A DNA stretch of 64,000 nucleotides from Paucibacter sp. DJ2R-2 (GTDB lineage Bacteria; Pseudomonadota; Gammaproteobacteria; Burkholderiales; Burkholderiaceae_C). This document shows, piece after piece, positions 9,833 to 18,895 of this stretch. The stretch is taken from positions 394,445-458,444 of the forward strand of contig NZ_JAJIRT010000004.1 in NCBI RefSeq assembly GCF_025717675.1. The letters are read 5' to 3'. The position numbers and the translations under genes were made by a program. The notes below the pieces were generated by a model, which was not told where the DNA came from, made no database searches, and was given only the letters and a program-made list of their open reading frames with translations. How positions within the stretch are numbered: position 1 is the first letter of the stretch; every line of letters starts with the position of its first letter.

Positions 9833-10462
9833 TCAAACGCTGCGCTTGAAACTGGCCAGCAGGGCGCCCGCCACCACGAACAAGCTGCCGAAGGTGCGGT
9901 TCATGGCCTTGATGTGGGCGGGCGAACGCAGGGCCGACAGCACGCGCGCGGCCAGCACGGTATAGCCGGCCATCACCACCAGATCGGTGAAGCCCAGGGT
10001 GGCGGCAATCACCAGATATTGATGCAACAAGCTGGCCTTGAGGTCGAGGAACTGCGGCACCACGGCCAGCAGGAAGACCGTGCCCTTGGGATTGACGGCA
10101 TTGATGGCCCAGCCACGCAGCACCAGCTGGCGCCGTGTCACCTGGGCCGCTTCGCTGTCGGCCGCCACCATGGGCGTAGCCGGCGCGCGCCATTGCTGGA
10201 TGCCCAGGTAGACAAGGTAGGCCACACCGAGCCATTTGACGATGGCAAAGCCCAGGCTGGAGGTGGCGATCAGGGCGCCCAGTCCCGCGCCGACCAGCAG
10301 GATCTGGGTCAGGATGCCCAGGATCAGGCCGAAGGTGGTGAAGTAGCCGCGCCGAAAGCCATGGTTGAGGCCGGAGCTCATGGCAGCGATCGCGCCGGCA
10401 CCCGGCGACAGGCTGATGGCCCAGGAGGCGGCAAAAAATGTCACCCAGGTCGAAAACTCCAT
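9833..10462 (-). CDS. LysE/RhtB-family amino-acid exporter
   Basis: Inner-membrane exporter of 209 aa with about six hydrophobic segments. The family signature SLSPGAGAIAAMSSGL near the N-terminus and LLVGAGLGALI later are clear. Members export lysine, threonine, homoserine or related compounds; the substrate cannot be read from sequence. An AAGGAG ribosome site 6 bases upstream sets the start; the open frame runs 126 bases further but lacks such a site. The stop is 33 bases from the start of the MAPEG gene, so the two may be co-transcribed. Confidence 0.9.
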   Translation of the reverse strand: MEFSTWVTFFAASWAISLSPGAGAIAAMSSGLNHGFRRGYFTTFGLILGILTQILLVGAGLGALIATSSLGFAIVKWLGVAYLVYLGIQQWRAPATPMVAADSEAAQVTRRQLVLRGWAINAVNPKGTVFLLAVVPQFLDLKASLLHQYLVIAATLGFTDLVVMAGYTVLAARVLSALRSPAHIKAMNRTFGSLFVVAGALLASFKRSV

Positions 10463-10646
10463 GTACAGCTCCTTGCGGCCCTGGCAAGACGCCGGCCAGG
10501 GCCGGATTCTGTCATCTCGGCCACGAACTTGCTGGGGGCGATCTGCGCCCGATGCCCACCCCTGGCGCCGGCCCCGCTTGCCCAGCATCTCTGGCTGAGG
10601 AACACTTCAGCCCCATTCAACTTGATGGCGCTCGCCCTCCTTCTCA

Positions 10647-11228
10647 ATGCACAAGACCCGACTCGAAGCCTTCAGCGACGGCGTGCTCGCCATCATCATC
10701 ACCATCATGGTGCTGGAGCTGAAAGTACCCCATGGTGAAGACCTCGCCACCTTGCTGCCCCTGGCGCCGGTGTTTCTCAGCTATGTGCTGAGCTTTGTCT
10801 ATGTGGGCATTTACTGGAACAACCATCACCATATGCTGCACGCCGCCCGCCAGGTCAGCGGCGGTGTGCTCTGGGCCAATCTACACCTGCTGTTCTGGCT
10901 TTCCCTGTTGCCTTTCGTCACCGGCTGGATGGGCGAGAACCATTTCGGCGCCCTGCCCACCGCCTTTTACGGGGGCGTGCTGCTGATGGCGGCCGTGGCC
11001 TACTGGATCTTGGCGCGCAGCATCATCGCCACCGAAGGCCGCGAGTCGACCTTGGCCCAGGCCATCGGCCGCGACGGCAAGGGTCTCCTCTCGGTCTTGC
11101 TTTACGCCCTGGCGATTCCACTGGCCTTCTGGCAGACCTGGCTCGCGCAAGCCCTGTTCATCGGCGTGGCCTTGATGTGGTTGGTGCCGGACCGGCGCAT
11201 CGAGCGCCAGCTTCAGCATCCCGGCTGA
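10647..11228 (+). CDS. TMEM175-family potassium-channel-like protein
   Basis: Membrane protein of 193 aa with about six hydrophobic segments. The first helix carries FSDGVLAIIITIM, matching the FSD signature of bacterial and lysosomal TMEM175 channels (formerly DUF1211), and is followed by the His-rich NNHHHML stretch. The family conducts K+ as a tetramer in bacteria. It stands alone between the LysE exporter (divergent) and radA (43 bases downstream). Confidence 0.85.
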   Translation: MHKTRLEAFSDGVLAIIITIMVLELKVPHGEDLATLLPLAPVFLSYVLSFVYVGIYWNNHHHMLHAARQVSGGVLWANLHLLFWLSLLPFVTGWMGENHFGALPTAFYGGVLLMAAVAYWILARSIIATEGRESTLAQAIGRDGKGLLSVLLYALAIPLAFWQTWLAQALFIGVALMWLVPDRRIERQLQHPG

Positions 11229-11270
11229 GGACTAGCGGGCTGCCTGACGGCGAGCGAGGACAATCGCCCC

Positions 11271-12638
11271 ATGGCCAAAGAGAAATCCATCTACACCTGC
11301 TCCGACTGCGGCGGCATCAGCCCCAAATGGCTGGGCAAATGCCCGAGCTGCGGCGCCTGGAACACCTTGATCGAAGGCGTGGCCGAGGCGCCCGGCGCCG
11401 GCGGTAAGAACAACCGCTACCAAGCCCTGGCCAAGAGCCAGCCAGTGGCGACGCTGAGCGAGATCGAGGCCACCGATTTCGAGCGTACCCCCACCGGCCA
11501 GGATGAGCTGGACCGCGTGCTCGGCGGCGGCATCGTCGCTGGCGGCGTGGTGCTGATCGGCGGCGACCCGGGCATCGGCAAATCGACCCTGCTGCTGCAG
11601 GCCATCGACGACCTGTCGCAGAAGCTGCCGGTGCTCTATGTGACCGGCGAGGAATCGGGCGCCCAGATCGCCATGCGCTCACGCCGCCTCGGCCTGGCCG
11701 GGCACAAGGTGCGCGTGCTGGCCGAGATCAGCCTGGAAAAAATCCTGGCCACGCTGGAGGCCGAGCGCCCGGCCTTCTGTGTCATCGACTCGATTCAGAC
11801 GCTGTACTCCGAACATCTGAGCTCGGCCCCCGGCTCGGTGGCGCAAGTGCGCGAGTGCGCGGCCCAGCTGACCCGCACGGCCAAATCCAGCGGCTGCGCC
11901 ATGGTGCTGGTCGGCCATGTCACCAAGGAAGGCTCGCTGGCCGGCCCGCGCGTGCTGGAGCACATCGTCGACACGGTGCTTTACTTCGAGGGCGACACCC
12001 ACAGCAGCTTCCGCCTGGTGCGGGCAATCAAGAACCGCTTTGGTGCCGTCAACGAGATCGGCGTGTTCGCCATGACGGAGAAAGGCCTCAAGGGCGTGGC
12101 CAACCCCAGCGCCATCTTTCTGAGCACCCACGGCGAGCCGGTGCCCGGCAGCTGCGTGCTGGTGACCCTGGAAGGCACGCGCCCACTGCTGGTCGAGCTG
12201 CAGGCCCTGGTCGACGGCGGCGGGCCCAGCCCGCGCCGGCTCTCGGTCGGCCTGGACCGGGACCGTTTGGCCATGCTGCTGGCCGTGCTGCACCGCCACG
12301 CCGGTGTGGCCACCCAGGATCAGGACGTGTTCGTCAACGCGGTCGGCGGCGTGCGCATCAGCGAGCCGGCGGCCGACCTGGCTGTGCTGCTGGCCATCCA
12401 GAGCTCGCTGCGCGGCCGGCCGCTGCCCAAGGGCTTCATCGCCTTTGGCGAAATCGGCCTGGCCGGCGAGGTGCGGCCAGCCCCGCGCGGCCAGGAGCGG
12501 CTCAAGGAAGCGGCCAAGCTGGGCTTCAGCGTCGCCGTCGTACCCAAGGCCAATGCGCCCAAAAAGCCGATCGAAGGCCTGACCGTCCATGCGGTCGAGC
12601 GCATCGAAGAGGCCATGGACTGCGTCAGGGGCTTGTGA
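11271..12638 (+). CDS. radA: DNA repair protein RadA
   Basis: RecA-like ATPase that drives branch migration during recombination. An N-terminal C4 zinc finger is formed by CSDCGG and CPSCGAW. The ATPase core has Walker A GGDPGIGKSTL, and the RadA-specific KNRFG motif is present (IKNRFGAVNE). The C-terminal third is the Lon-like P domain without a protease dyad. The 455 aa length is standard. The 3' end overlaps the convergent diguanylate cyclase gene by 14 bases. Confidence 0.97.
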   Translation: MAKEKSIYTCSDCGGISPKWLGKCPSCGAWNTLIEGVAEAPGAGGKNNRYQALAKSQPVATLSEIEATDFERTPTGQDELDRVLGGGIVAGGVVLIGGDPGIGKSTLLLQAIDDLSQKLPVLYVTGEESGAQIAMRSRRLGLAGHKVRVLAEISLEKILATLEAERPAFCVIDSIQTLYSEHLSSAPGSVAQVRECAAQLTRTAKSSGCAMVLVGHVTKEGSLAGPRVLEHIVDTVLYFEGDTHSSFRLVRAIKNRFGAVNEIGVFAMTEKGLKGVANPSAIFLSTHGEPVPGSCVLVTLEGTRPLLVELQALVDGGGPSPRRLSVGLDRDRLAMLLAVLHRHAGVATQDQDVFVNAVGGVRISEPAADLAVLLAIQSSLRGRPLPKGFIAFGEIGLAGEVRPAPRGQERLKEAAKLGFSVAVVPKANAPKKPIEGLTVHAVERIEEAMDCVRGL

Positions 12639-14640
12639 AGCCTTCGCCCCCAGCGCCGCTGGCCGGGTCGCGCGAGGGTGCTGCAGGCGCGGCGGGCGGC
12701 GGGCCATAGCGGGCCTCGCCCAGCCAGGGTCGACCGGCGCGCTTGTTGCGGTACATGGCGTCGTCGGCGCTCTTGGCCAGGCTCAGCTCGTCCTGGCCGT
12801 CCTCGGGGAACAGGGCCAGGCCCAGCGAGCAGGTCATCTCCAGGCGCACGCCGCCGAGTTCCATGGGCTGGGCCACCTGGGTGTAGATCTTGTCGGCCAC
12901 GCCCTGGGCCGACTCGCGACTCAAGGGCCCGGTCAAGAGCACCACGAATTCGTCGCCGCCGATGCGACCCACAGTGTCGGTCTCGCGCACGGCCGCCTTG
13001 ATGCGCCGCGCCACGGTCTGCAGCAGCTGGTCGCCGACGGCATGACCGAACTGGTCGTTGATGGGCTTGAATCGGTCCAGGTCGAGCAGGATCAGGCCGA
13101 TGGGCTCCTGATAGCGCCGCGCATTGGCCAGGGCAAAACGCAGGCGCTCGTCGAAATGGGCCCGGTTGGCCAGCTCGGTCAGGGGGTCGTGCAAAGCCAT
13201 GAAACGCACACGCTCCTCGGACTGGCGGCGCGCATTGATGTCGGACAGGGTGCCGATCATGCGCACCGGCCTTTGCTGCAGGCTGCGTTCGACCACGGTG
13301 CCACGGGCCAGCACCCAGTTCCAACGCGCGGCCGGACCGGCCACCCGGTACTCGACCGAAAACTGGGCGGCCGAGCCCTCCAGGCAGGCTTGCGCCTCAC
13401 TCTGCACCCGGGTCAGGTCCTCTGGATGAATCAAACCCCAGACCTGGCTGATCGGGCATGCGGCTGGCTCGGCCGGCAGACCCATCAGCTGCTTCCAGCG
13501 CGCCGAGCTGGCGAGCTGGCCGCTGGGCAGGTGCCAGTCCCAGACGCCGTCGCCGGCACCCTCGACCGCAAAGGCCCAGCGCTGCTCACTCTCACGCAAG
13601 GCCTGGGTCATTCGCTCGGCCAGGGCCAGGGCGCGTTCACGGGCGCTGCCCAGCAACCAGGCCAACAAGGCCAGAAGCAGGCTCAGCACCACCCCGGCGC
13701 ACAGCACATTGGGCGCGTAGTCCGCACCGTGTCGGGCCGCAAAGCCTGGCCCTGCGGCCAGTTGCAGCGTCCAGGTGCGCCCGCCCAGCACCAGGAACTC
13801 GCTGGCCTGGCGCACGGCCGGCGGCGGCGCCTCGGCCAAGCCCAGGGGGTCGGGCCGCCAGCCGGCATCGGCACGGCGGTAGAGCAGGCGGCTTTCGTCC
13901 AGATCTTGTCCGTCGAACAAGGCCAGGGACAGGGATGCGGGCAGCTCGCCATACAGGCTGGCCATCAGCTCCGCGGCCGCCACCGGTGCCAGCACCCAGG
14001 CCTGCAGGGCCTGGCGCCGCTCCTCGATCGAGGCCGGCATGCGCCCGCCACGGTAGATCGGCAAAGCCAACGCGAAGCCGGGCTGCGCCGTCAGGGCCAG
14101 CTCACGCAGATTCAACAGCGGCGACAGGGCCAGATGGCCCGAGTCGCGCGCCAGCAGCAAGGTCTGGGACAGGGCCGGCAAGGTGCCCAGATCGAGTGCC
14201 ATCAGAGCACGGTTGCGCAGCAGGCCAGGTTCCATCTGCTGGATCTTGAATGCCTGACCGGCGCGCGAGGCTTGTGGCAGCACGACGGCGATGCCCTGCA
14301 GGCCGGCAAAATCGGCACCCAGGGGCAAGGCATCCACATAACGCTGGAATGCCACGGCATCGAGCGGGCCGTGAACGCCCAGAAAACCCTGCACGCCTTG
14401 CAACAGATGCTGCTGTGCGGCCATGCGCTGCTCGATGCGCTCGCTGAGTTCGCGCAAGCTGGCATCAAAGGCCTGGCGCTGCACGGCCTGCTCGCGCGCC
14501 TGCTCGGAATGCCAGAAGCTCAGGGTCAGGCCCAGACTGAGCAGCAAGACCGCCAAGGGCAGGCCGCGCCCGCGCAGCCAGTTCGCTTGCGAGTTCAGGC
14601 CAAGCACGCCGCTGAAACCTCTGAGGCTGAAACGCTTCAT
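12625..14640 (-). CDS. Membrane diguanylate cyclase with CHASE-like sensor and PAS domain
   Basis: 671 aa protein predicted to make cyclic di-GMP. An N-terminal membrane segment (about residues 25-42) is followed by a periplasmic CHASE-like region to about residue 300 and a second membrane segment (VLCAGVVLSLLLALLAWLL). A PAS fold with PAC-like end follows, then the GGDEF domain. The active site GGDEF is intact, with an RETD product-inhibition site five residues before it. No EAL domain is present. The start overlaps the stop of the upstream binding protein by 4 bases, so the pair is translationally coupled and the binding protein may feed it a signal. Confidence 0.92.
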   Translation of the reverse strand: MKRFSLRGFSGVLGLNSQANWLRGRGLPLAVLLLSLGLTLSFWHSEQAREQAVQRQAFDASLRELSERIEQRMAAQQHLLQGVQGFLGVHGPLDAVAFQRYVDALPLGADFAGLQGIAVVLPQASRAGQAFKIQQMEPGLLRNRALMALDLGTLPALSQTLLLARDSGHLALSPLLNLRELALTAQPGFALALPIYRGGRMPASIEERRQALQAWVLAPVAAAELMASLYGELPASLSLALFDGQDLDESRLLYRRADAGWRPDPLGLAEAPPPAVRQASEFLVLGGRTWTLQLAAGPGFAARHGADYAPNVLCAGVVLSLLLALLAWLLGSARERALALAERMTQALRESEQRWAFAVEGAGDGVWDWHLPSGQLASSARWKQLMGLPAEPAACPISQVWGLIHPEDLTRVQSEAQACLEGSAAQFSVEYRVAGPAARWNWVLARGTVVERSLQQRPVRMIGTLSDINARRQSEERVRFMALHDPLTELANRAHFDERLRFALANARRYQEPIGLILLDLDRFKPINDQFGHAVGDQLLQTVARRIKAAVRETDTVGRIGGDEFVVLLTGPLSRESAQGVADKIYTQVAQPMELGGVRLEMTCSLGLALFPEDGQDELSLAKSADDAMYRNKRAGRPWLGEARYGPPPAAPAAPSRDPASGAGGEGFTSP

Positions 14641-15440
14641 GGCAAGGCCACCATGGCCCGCGCCATCTCGGGGCGAAAGTATTTTTCAAAGATGCGCAGC
14701 AGGCTGCCATCGCGGCGCATGCCTTCGATCAGCTCGCGCCAACGCGCCTGCTCGGCCTCGCTGAGGCTGGCGCGCGACATGATCAGGCCATGGGGCACGG
14801 GCGCGTCGCCGAAGTCGAGCACCTGGGCCAACTCGCGGATGCGCGCCGATTGCAAGGTCGGCAGGTCGAAGGGCTCGATGATCATGGCCTGAATCTGCCC
14901 GGCGCTGAGGGCATCGAACAAGGCACTGAGGCCGGTGGACTGCACCAGGCGTTGCTGCTCGGCCAGGCTGTCGACGAGGCGGTTGGCGCTCTCGCTGTAA
15001 CGGAAGCTGCGAATCACGCCCAGCTTCAGGCTGCGCTGCCGCTCGAAGTCCTCGATCTTCTGGACCTGACTGTCACGCCGCAGCAGCAGTTGGTAGCGGT
15101 TGCTGAAGCACCAGGCGAAGCTGGCAAATTTCTCGCGCTGCGCATTGCTGATGCCGGACAGGCTGAAGTCGAGCGCGCCGCTTTCGACCAGCTGCCAGAT
15201 GCGGGCGCGCGGCAAGAGCGAAACGAAAAACCTGCAGCCACTGCGCCGGGCCATCTCGTCGGCAATGTCCTTGTCGATGCCGCTGCCGGTCTCGGCCGAG
15301 TAGAGCAGGCCATGGTCATGCAGGGCCAGGCTGAAGGGGCGCGAGCAATCCGGGCCGCCGGCGGCATGGGCCGGAGCCACCGGGGCAAGCAGCAGCCCGG
15401 CCATCAAGGCGCCGAACCTGATGCACCGCCCGACTCCCAT
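14637..15440 (-). CDS. Periplasmic substrate-binding protein (SBP family 3-like)
   Basis: Secreted solute-binding protein of 267 aa. The signal peptide ends near APVAPAHAAGG. The body resembles amino-acid-type binding proteins (SGIDKDIADEMARRSGC, LDFSLSGISNAQREKF). No transporter genes are adjacent. Its coding end overlaps the diguanylate cyclase start by 4 bases, which suggests a sensory rather than a transport role. The start was chosen so that the signal peptide is N-terminal; the frame is open 213 bases further upstream. Confidence 0.82.
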   Translation of the reverse strand: MGVGRCIRFGALMAGLLLAPVAPAHAAGGPDCSRPFSLALHDHGLLYSAETGSGIDKDIADEMARRSGCRFFVSLLPRARIWQLVESGALDFSLSGISNAQREKFASFAWCFSNRYQLLLRRDSQVQKIEDFERQRSLKLGVIRSFRYSESANRLVDSLAEQQRLVQSTGLSALFDALSAGQIQAMIIEPFDLPTLQSARIRELAQVLDFGDAPVPHGLIMSRASLSEAEQARWRELIEGMRRDGSLLRIFEKYFRPEMARAMVALP

Positions 15441-15643
15441 GCTTGCGCTGCACAACTGCACTGCTGCGTCCTCTCTTGCTGAGCCCGGGCCATCACTGGC
15501 CCTCCGGCCAGCGGCACCCAAAGCCTGCTGAGGCGCGCTCTGCTGTTGGAGCGCGGCCGCAGCCCTCCCGGAAAAGACTTCAAGAATACGCCAAAGCCAT
15601 GACCGGCCCAAGACTGGATGGTCAGAAGCCGTAGGATGCAGCC

Positions 15644-16030
15644 ATGAACACATGGATCGGTATTGGTTTGGCGCTGATCGCCCTGCTGGGCGGCGGCTTT
15701 CTCTATGGTTGGCAAGGCGTGATGCTCGCCCTGACGGTGGTGGTGTTCTGGCTGCTGCTGCAGTTCTCGCGCCTGATGCGGGTGATGAAAGCGGCGTCAG
15801 AGGGCCCGGTCGGGCATGTCGACAGCGCCGTGATGTTGAATGCCAAGCTGTGCAGCGGCATGAAGCTGGTCGAGGTGCTGCCCCTGACGCGCAGCCTGGG
15901 CCAGAAGATCAGCGAACAGCCCGAAACCTATGGCTGGACCGACGCCGGTGGCGCCCGCGTCGAGTTGCAGATGGAAAAGGGCACGGTGAGCAGCTGGCAG
16001 CTGATCCGCCCCGACGATCAAGCCTCGTAA
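15644..16030 (+). CDS. Small membrane protein of unknown function
   Basis: 128 aa. Residues 1-40 form two closely spaced hydrophobic helices (IGLALIALLGGGFLYGW and VMLALTVVVFWLLLQF). The remaining 85 residues are soluble. I do not recognise the family. It is oriented with the small zinc-finger gene 46 bases downstream. Confidence 0.72.
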   Translation: MNTWIGIGLALIALLGGGFLYGWQGVMLALTVVVFWLLLQFSRLMRVMKAASEGPVGHVDSAVMLNAKLCSGMKLVEVLPLTRSLGQKISEQPETYGWTDAGGARVELQMEKGTVSSWQLIRPDDQAS

Positions 16031-16076
16031 AATCACGTTTTTGCGTCCGACCTTGTTCACACGAAAGCACCCTCCC

Positions 16077-16283
16077 ATGAGCGAAGCCAAATCCATCGTC
16101 GAAGTCACGGCCGCCGATGTACAAGGTCCGGGCGTCGTTGCCTGCCCCAACCCCAAGATGAGCTTGTGGAGCAGCCACCCCAAGGTCTTCATCGACATCA
16201 GCCACGACGGCCAGGGCAAGTGCCCCTATTGCGGCACCGTCTACAAGCTCAAGGCCGGCGAAACCCTGCACAGCCACCACTGA
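16077..16283 (+). CDS. Zinc-finger protein, CHCC type (NDUFS6-like)
   Basis: 68 aa. A zinc site of the zf-CHCC type is formed by a first Cys in VACPNPK, a His in SSHPKVF and the pair CPYC. The family includes the mitochondrial complex I subunit NDUFS6 and small proteobacterial proteins of unclear role. The stop lies 2 bases before the next start, so the next gene is translated from the same message. Confidence 0.85.
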   Translation: MSEAKSIVEVTAADVQGPGVVACPNPKMSLWSSHPKVFIDISHDGQGKCPYCGTVYKLKAGETLHSHH

Positions 16284-16285
16284 GC

Positions 16286-16738
16286 ATGCAGCCGCGCAGC
16301 AAAGCTCAAGCCGCCGCCCTGCTGGCCTCGCCCGAGGACACCGAACAGCAGTTCTACGAGGCCCTGCAGCAGGCCGACCTGGAGCGGCTGATGGAGGTCT
16401 GGGCTGACGAGGATGAGATCTCCTGCGTGCACCCGGGCGGCCCGCGCGTGGTCGGCCTGGGCGCGATCCGCGCCGCCTTCGAAGCGGTGTTCCAGCAAGG
16501 CGCCATCCCAGCCCATCCCGAGCGCGTGCGGCGCCTGCACACCGGCGACACCGCCATCCACCAGGTGCTGGAGCGGGTGCAGGTGCAGGGCCCGGACGGC
16601 CAGCAAAGCGCCTGGGTGATTGCCACCAATGTCTACCTCAAGACGGCCTTTGGCTGGCGCATGGTCTTGCACCATGCCAGCCCCGGCAATGCGCATGACA
16701 TTCAAGAAGTGATCGAAGAGCCCTCGGTCCTGCACTGA
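16286..16738 (+). CDS. SnoaL/NTF2-like protein (DUF4440-type)
   Basis: 150 aa protein with an NTF2-like cone fold by pattern (FYEALQQADLERLMEVWADE near the start, FGWRMVLHHAS near the end). Such proteins bind small ligands or act as simple hydrolases; the specific role is unknown. The ATG two bases after the zinc-finger stop is the best start. YheT follows 14 bases downstream, completing a small operon. Confidence 0.82.
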   Translation: MQPRSKAQAAALLASPEDTEQQFYEALQQADLERLMEVWADEDEISCVHPGGPRVVGLGAIRAAFEAVFQQGAIPAHPERVRRLHTGDTAIHQVLERVQVQGPDGQQSAWVIATNVYLKTAFGWRMVLHHASPGNAHDIQEVIEEPSVLH

Positions 16739-16752
16739 GCGCGCCGCAAGCG

Positions 16753-17772
16753 ATGCAGTATTCCGCGCCGCGCTGGCTGCCCGGCGGCCACGCCCAGACC
16801 ATCTGGTCCGCCCTCTATGCCCGTCACAAGGGTGGCCCCGAGCTGCGCTTCCAGCGCCAGCGCTGGGACACGCCGGATGGGGACTTCGTCGATGTCGACT
16901 GGCTGAACTACGCGCCGCCCGAAGCGCCGGCCGGCAGCTTTTTGGCCCACCCCGGAGCAAGTGACGAGCGCATGCCGCCCCTGTTGGTGCTGTTTCACGG
17001 CCTGGAAGGCAGCTCGCAAAGCCAGTACGCGCAAGCCTTCGCCACGGTGGCCCGCTCGCGCGGCTGGGCCTGTGCCCTGCCGCATTTCCGCGGCTGTTCG
17101 GGCGAGATGAACCTGGCCCCGCGCGCCTACCATTCGGGCGACTTCGAAGAGATCGGCTGGATGCTGGCCCGCTGCAAGCAGCAGCACGAGGGCCCGGTTC
17201 TGGCGGCTGGCGTTTCGCTGGGCGGCAATGCCTTGCTGCGCTGGGCCGAGGAGTCAGGCCAAAGCGCCGCCACCACGGTGCGCGCGGTCTGCGCCATCTG
17301 TTCTCCGATCGACCTGGCGGCCTCGGGCCGCGCCATCGGCCGGGGTTTCAGCCGCCTGGTCTACACCCGCATGTTTCTACGCAGCATGGTGCCCAAGGCC
17401 TTGCGCAAGCTGGAACAGCACCCGGGCCTCTTTGACGGCGAACGCCTGCGTGCCGCGCGTGACCTGTACGAGTTCGACAACCTCTTCACCGCACCCCTGC
17501 ACGGCTTTCGCAACACCGAGGACTACTGGGCGCGCGCCTCGGCCAAACCCCATCTGAAGCGCATCGGCATCCCGGCCCTGCTGCTCAATGCCCGCAACGA
17601 CCCCTTTGTACCGGCGCACTGCCTGCCGCGGCAGCAGGACGTCGGCTCCTTCGTGCGCCTCTGGCAGCCGGCCCATGGCGGCCATGTCGGCTTCACCCAC
17701 GGCAAGCCGCCCGGTGAAGTTTTCACCATGCCCGAGCAGGTCTGCGACTGGCTGCTGCGGGCCTTGGACTGA
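16753..17772 (+). CDS. YheT-family alpha/beta hydrolase
   Basis: Alpha/beta hydrolase of 339 aa. The oxyanion region is LLVLFHGLEGSSQSQY, the nucleophile Ser sits in GVSLGGNALL, and the late His is in HGGHVGFTHG. The acidic residue is probably Asp in NARNDPFVP. The family is related to ABHD1/ABHD3 lipases and esterases; the substrate is not known. Confidence 0.9.
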   Translation: MQYSAPRWLPGGHAQTIWSALYARHKGGPELRFQRQRWDTPDGDFVDVDWLNYAPPEAPAGSFLAHPGASDERMPPLLVLFHGLEGSSQSQYAQAFATVARSRGWACALPHFRGCSGEMNLAPRAYHSGDFEEIGWMLARCKQQHEGPVLAAGVSLGGNALLRWAEESGQSAATTVRAVCAICSPIDLAASGRAIGRGFSRLVYTRMFLRSMVPKALRKLEQHPGLFDGERLRAARDLYEFDNLFTAPLHGFRNTEDYWARASAKPHLKRIGIPALLLNARNDPFVPAHCLPRQQDVGSFVRLWQPAHGGHVGFTHGKPPGEVFTMPEQVCDWLLRALD

Positions 17773-17905
17773 GCCGTCAAGGCCATTCATAGCGCATAAC
17801 CTTCCACTCAGGCGTGCCAGGCCTCCAATCGCCCGAGCCGCACAGCTTGTCATTTCGTTCGCCGTATGCTGCGGGCGCCCGACAGTCAGGAAGGAGGGGC
17901 GTCAG

Positions 17906-18895
17906 ATGAATCAGAGTTCGACACCGGCCGCAAGGCAGGCGCCGCTGATGCAGCTCAGCGCGGCGGCCAAGCGCTACCAGCGCGGCGGGTCCGCCGTCCA
18001 GGCGCTGCAGGATTTCGAACTGCGGCTGGACACAGCGGAGGTGATCGGTTTGCTGGGGCCCAATGGCTCGGGCAAAACCACCCTGGTCAAGATTCTGACC
18101 GGCCTCTGCGGCGCCGACCAAGGCGAGCTGCGCTGGCGCGATGGACCGGCCCAGGCCGCTGGCTTGCCCGGCCCGCATCTGCGCGAGATCGGCGTGTTGC
18201 TGGAGGGCCGGGGCGCCGCCTACGAGCGCCTCACCGCCCAAGAGAATGCGCGTTACTTCTGCGAACTGCGCGAGCAGCGCTTCAGCCCTGAGTACTTCCG
18301 GCACTTGGCGCGCCTGCTGGGTCTGGCTGATGTGGACACGCCAATCCGCCAGCTCTCCACCGGCAACAAGCTGCGCGCCGCCTTGATCGGCGCCCTGATC
18401 CACCGGCCGGCCCTGGTGCTACTGGACGAGCCCACCCTGGGCCTGGACCTGGAAGGCGTGGAGCGACTGCATGAACTGGTACACCAGGGTGCGTCCGCAG
18501 GCCAGACCTTTCTGATCGGCTCGCACGATCTGCATTTCATCGAGCGCCTGTGTCCACGCATCGTCAGCATCCACCGCGGACACAAGCGTTTTGACGGGCC
18601 GCGCGAGACCTTTCTTCATCAGGAGTTCCGCTACCGCCTGCAGGTGTGCAGCGACAGCCCCTGCCCGCCGCCTCCCGACTGGCTGAACGGACGCCCTTGG
18701 CAGCAGCAGGCCGGCCAATGGGTCTTGCCCCTGCGCGACCCGGCCGAGGCCGCACGCCTGATGGCCGAATGGGCGCCCTGGCTGGGCGCCTGCAGTTCGC
18801 TGCAGCTGCGTGCCGTCGAGCTGCGCGAACACTATCTGGAACAACTGGGAATCTCGGCCTCAGAAGGCGGGCTTGAGGAGGCGCTGGCGTCATGA
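17906..18895 (+). CDS. ABC transporter ATP-binding protein
   Basis: ATPase of an ABC-2 type exporter, 329 aa. Walker A is GLLGPNGSGKTTL, the signature is a variant LSTGNKLRAAL, Walker B is ALVLLDEPTLGLD and the H loop is IGSHD. After the ATPase domain comes a C-terminal extension of about 90 residues as in many export ATPases. A strong AAGGAGG ribosome site precedes the ATG. The stop overlaps the permease start by 4 bases. The substrate is unknown. Confidence 0.92.
   Translation: MNQSSTPAARQAPLMQLSAAAKRYQRGGSAVQALQDFELRLDTAEVIGLLGPNGSGKTTLVKILTGLCGADQGELRWRDGPAQAAGLPGPHLREIGVLLEGRGAAYERLTAQENARYFCELREQRFSPEYFRHLARLLGLADVDTPIRQLSTGNKLRAALIGALIHRPALVLLDEPTLGLDLEGVERLHELVHQGASAGQTFLIGSHDLHFIERLCPRIVSIHRGHKRFDGPRETFLHQEFRYRLQVCSDSPCPPPPDWLNGRPWQQQAGQWVLPLRDPAEAARLMAEWAPWLGACSSLQLRAVELREHYLEQLGISASEGGLEEALAS

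Noticed and set aside
12589..14892. Long plus-strand frame opposite the diguanylate cyclase
   Set aside because: Low-complexity translation rich in H, Q and G; the minus strand has intact GGDEF and sensor domains.
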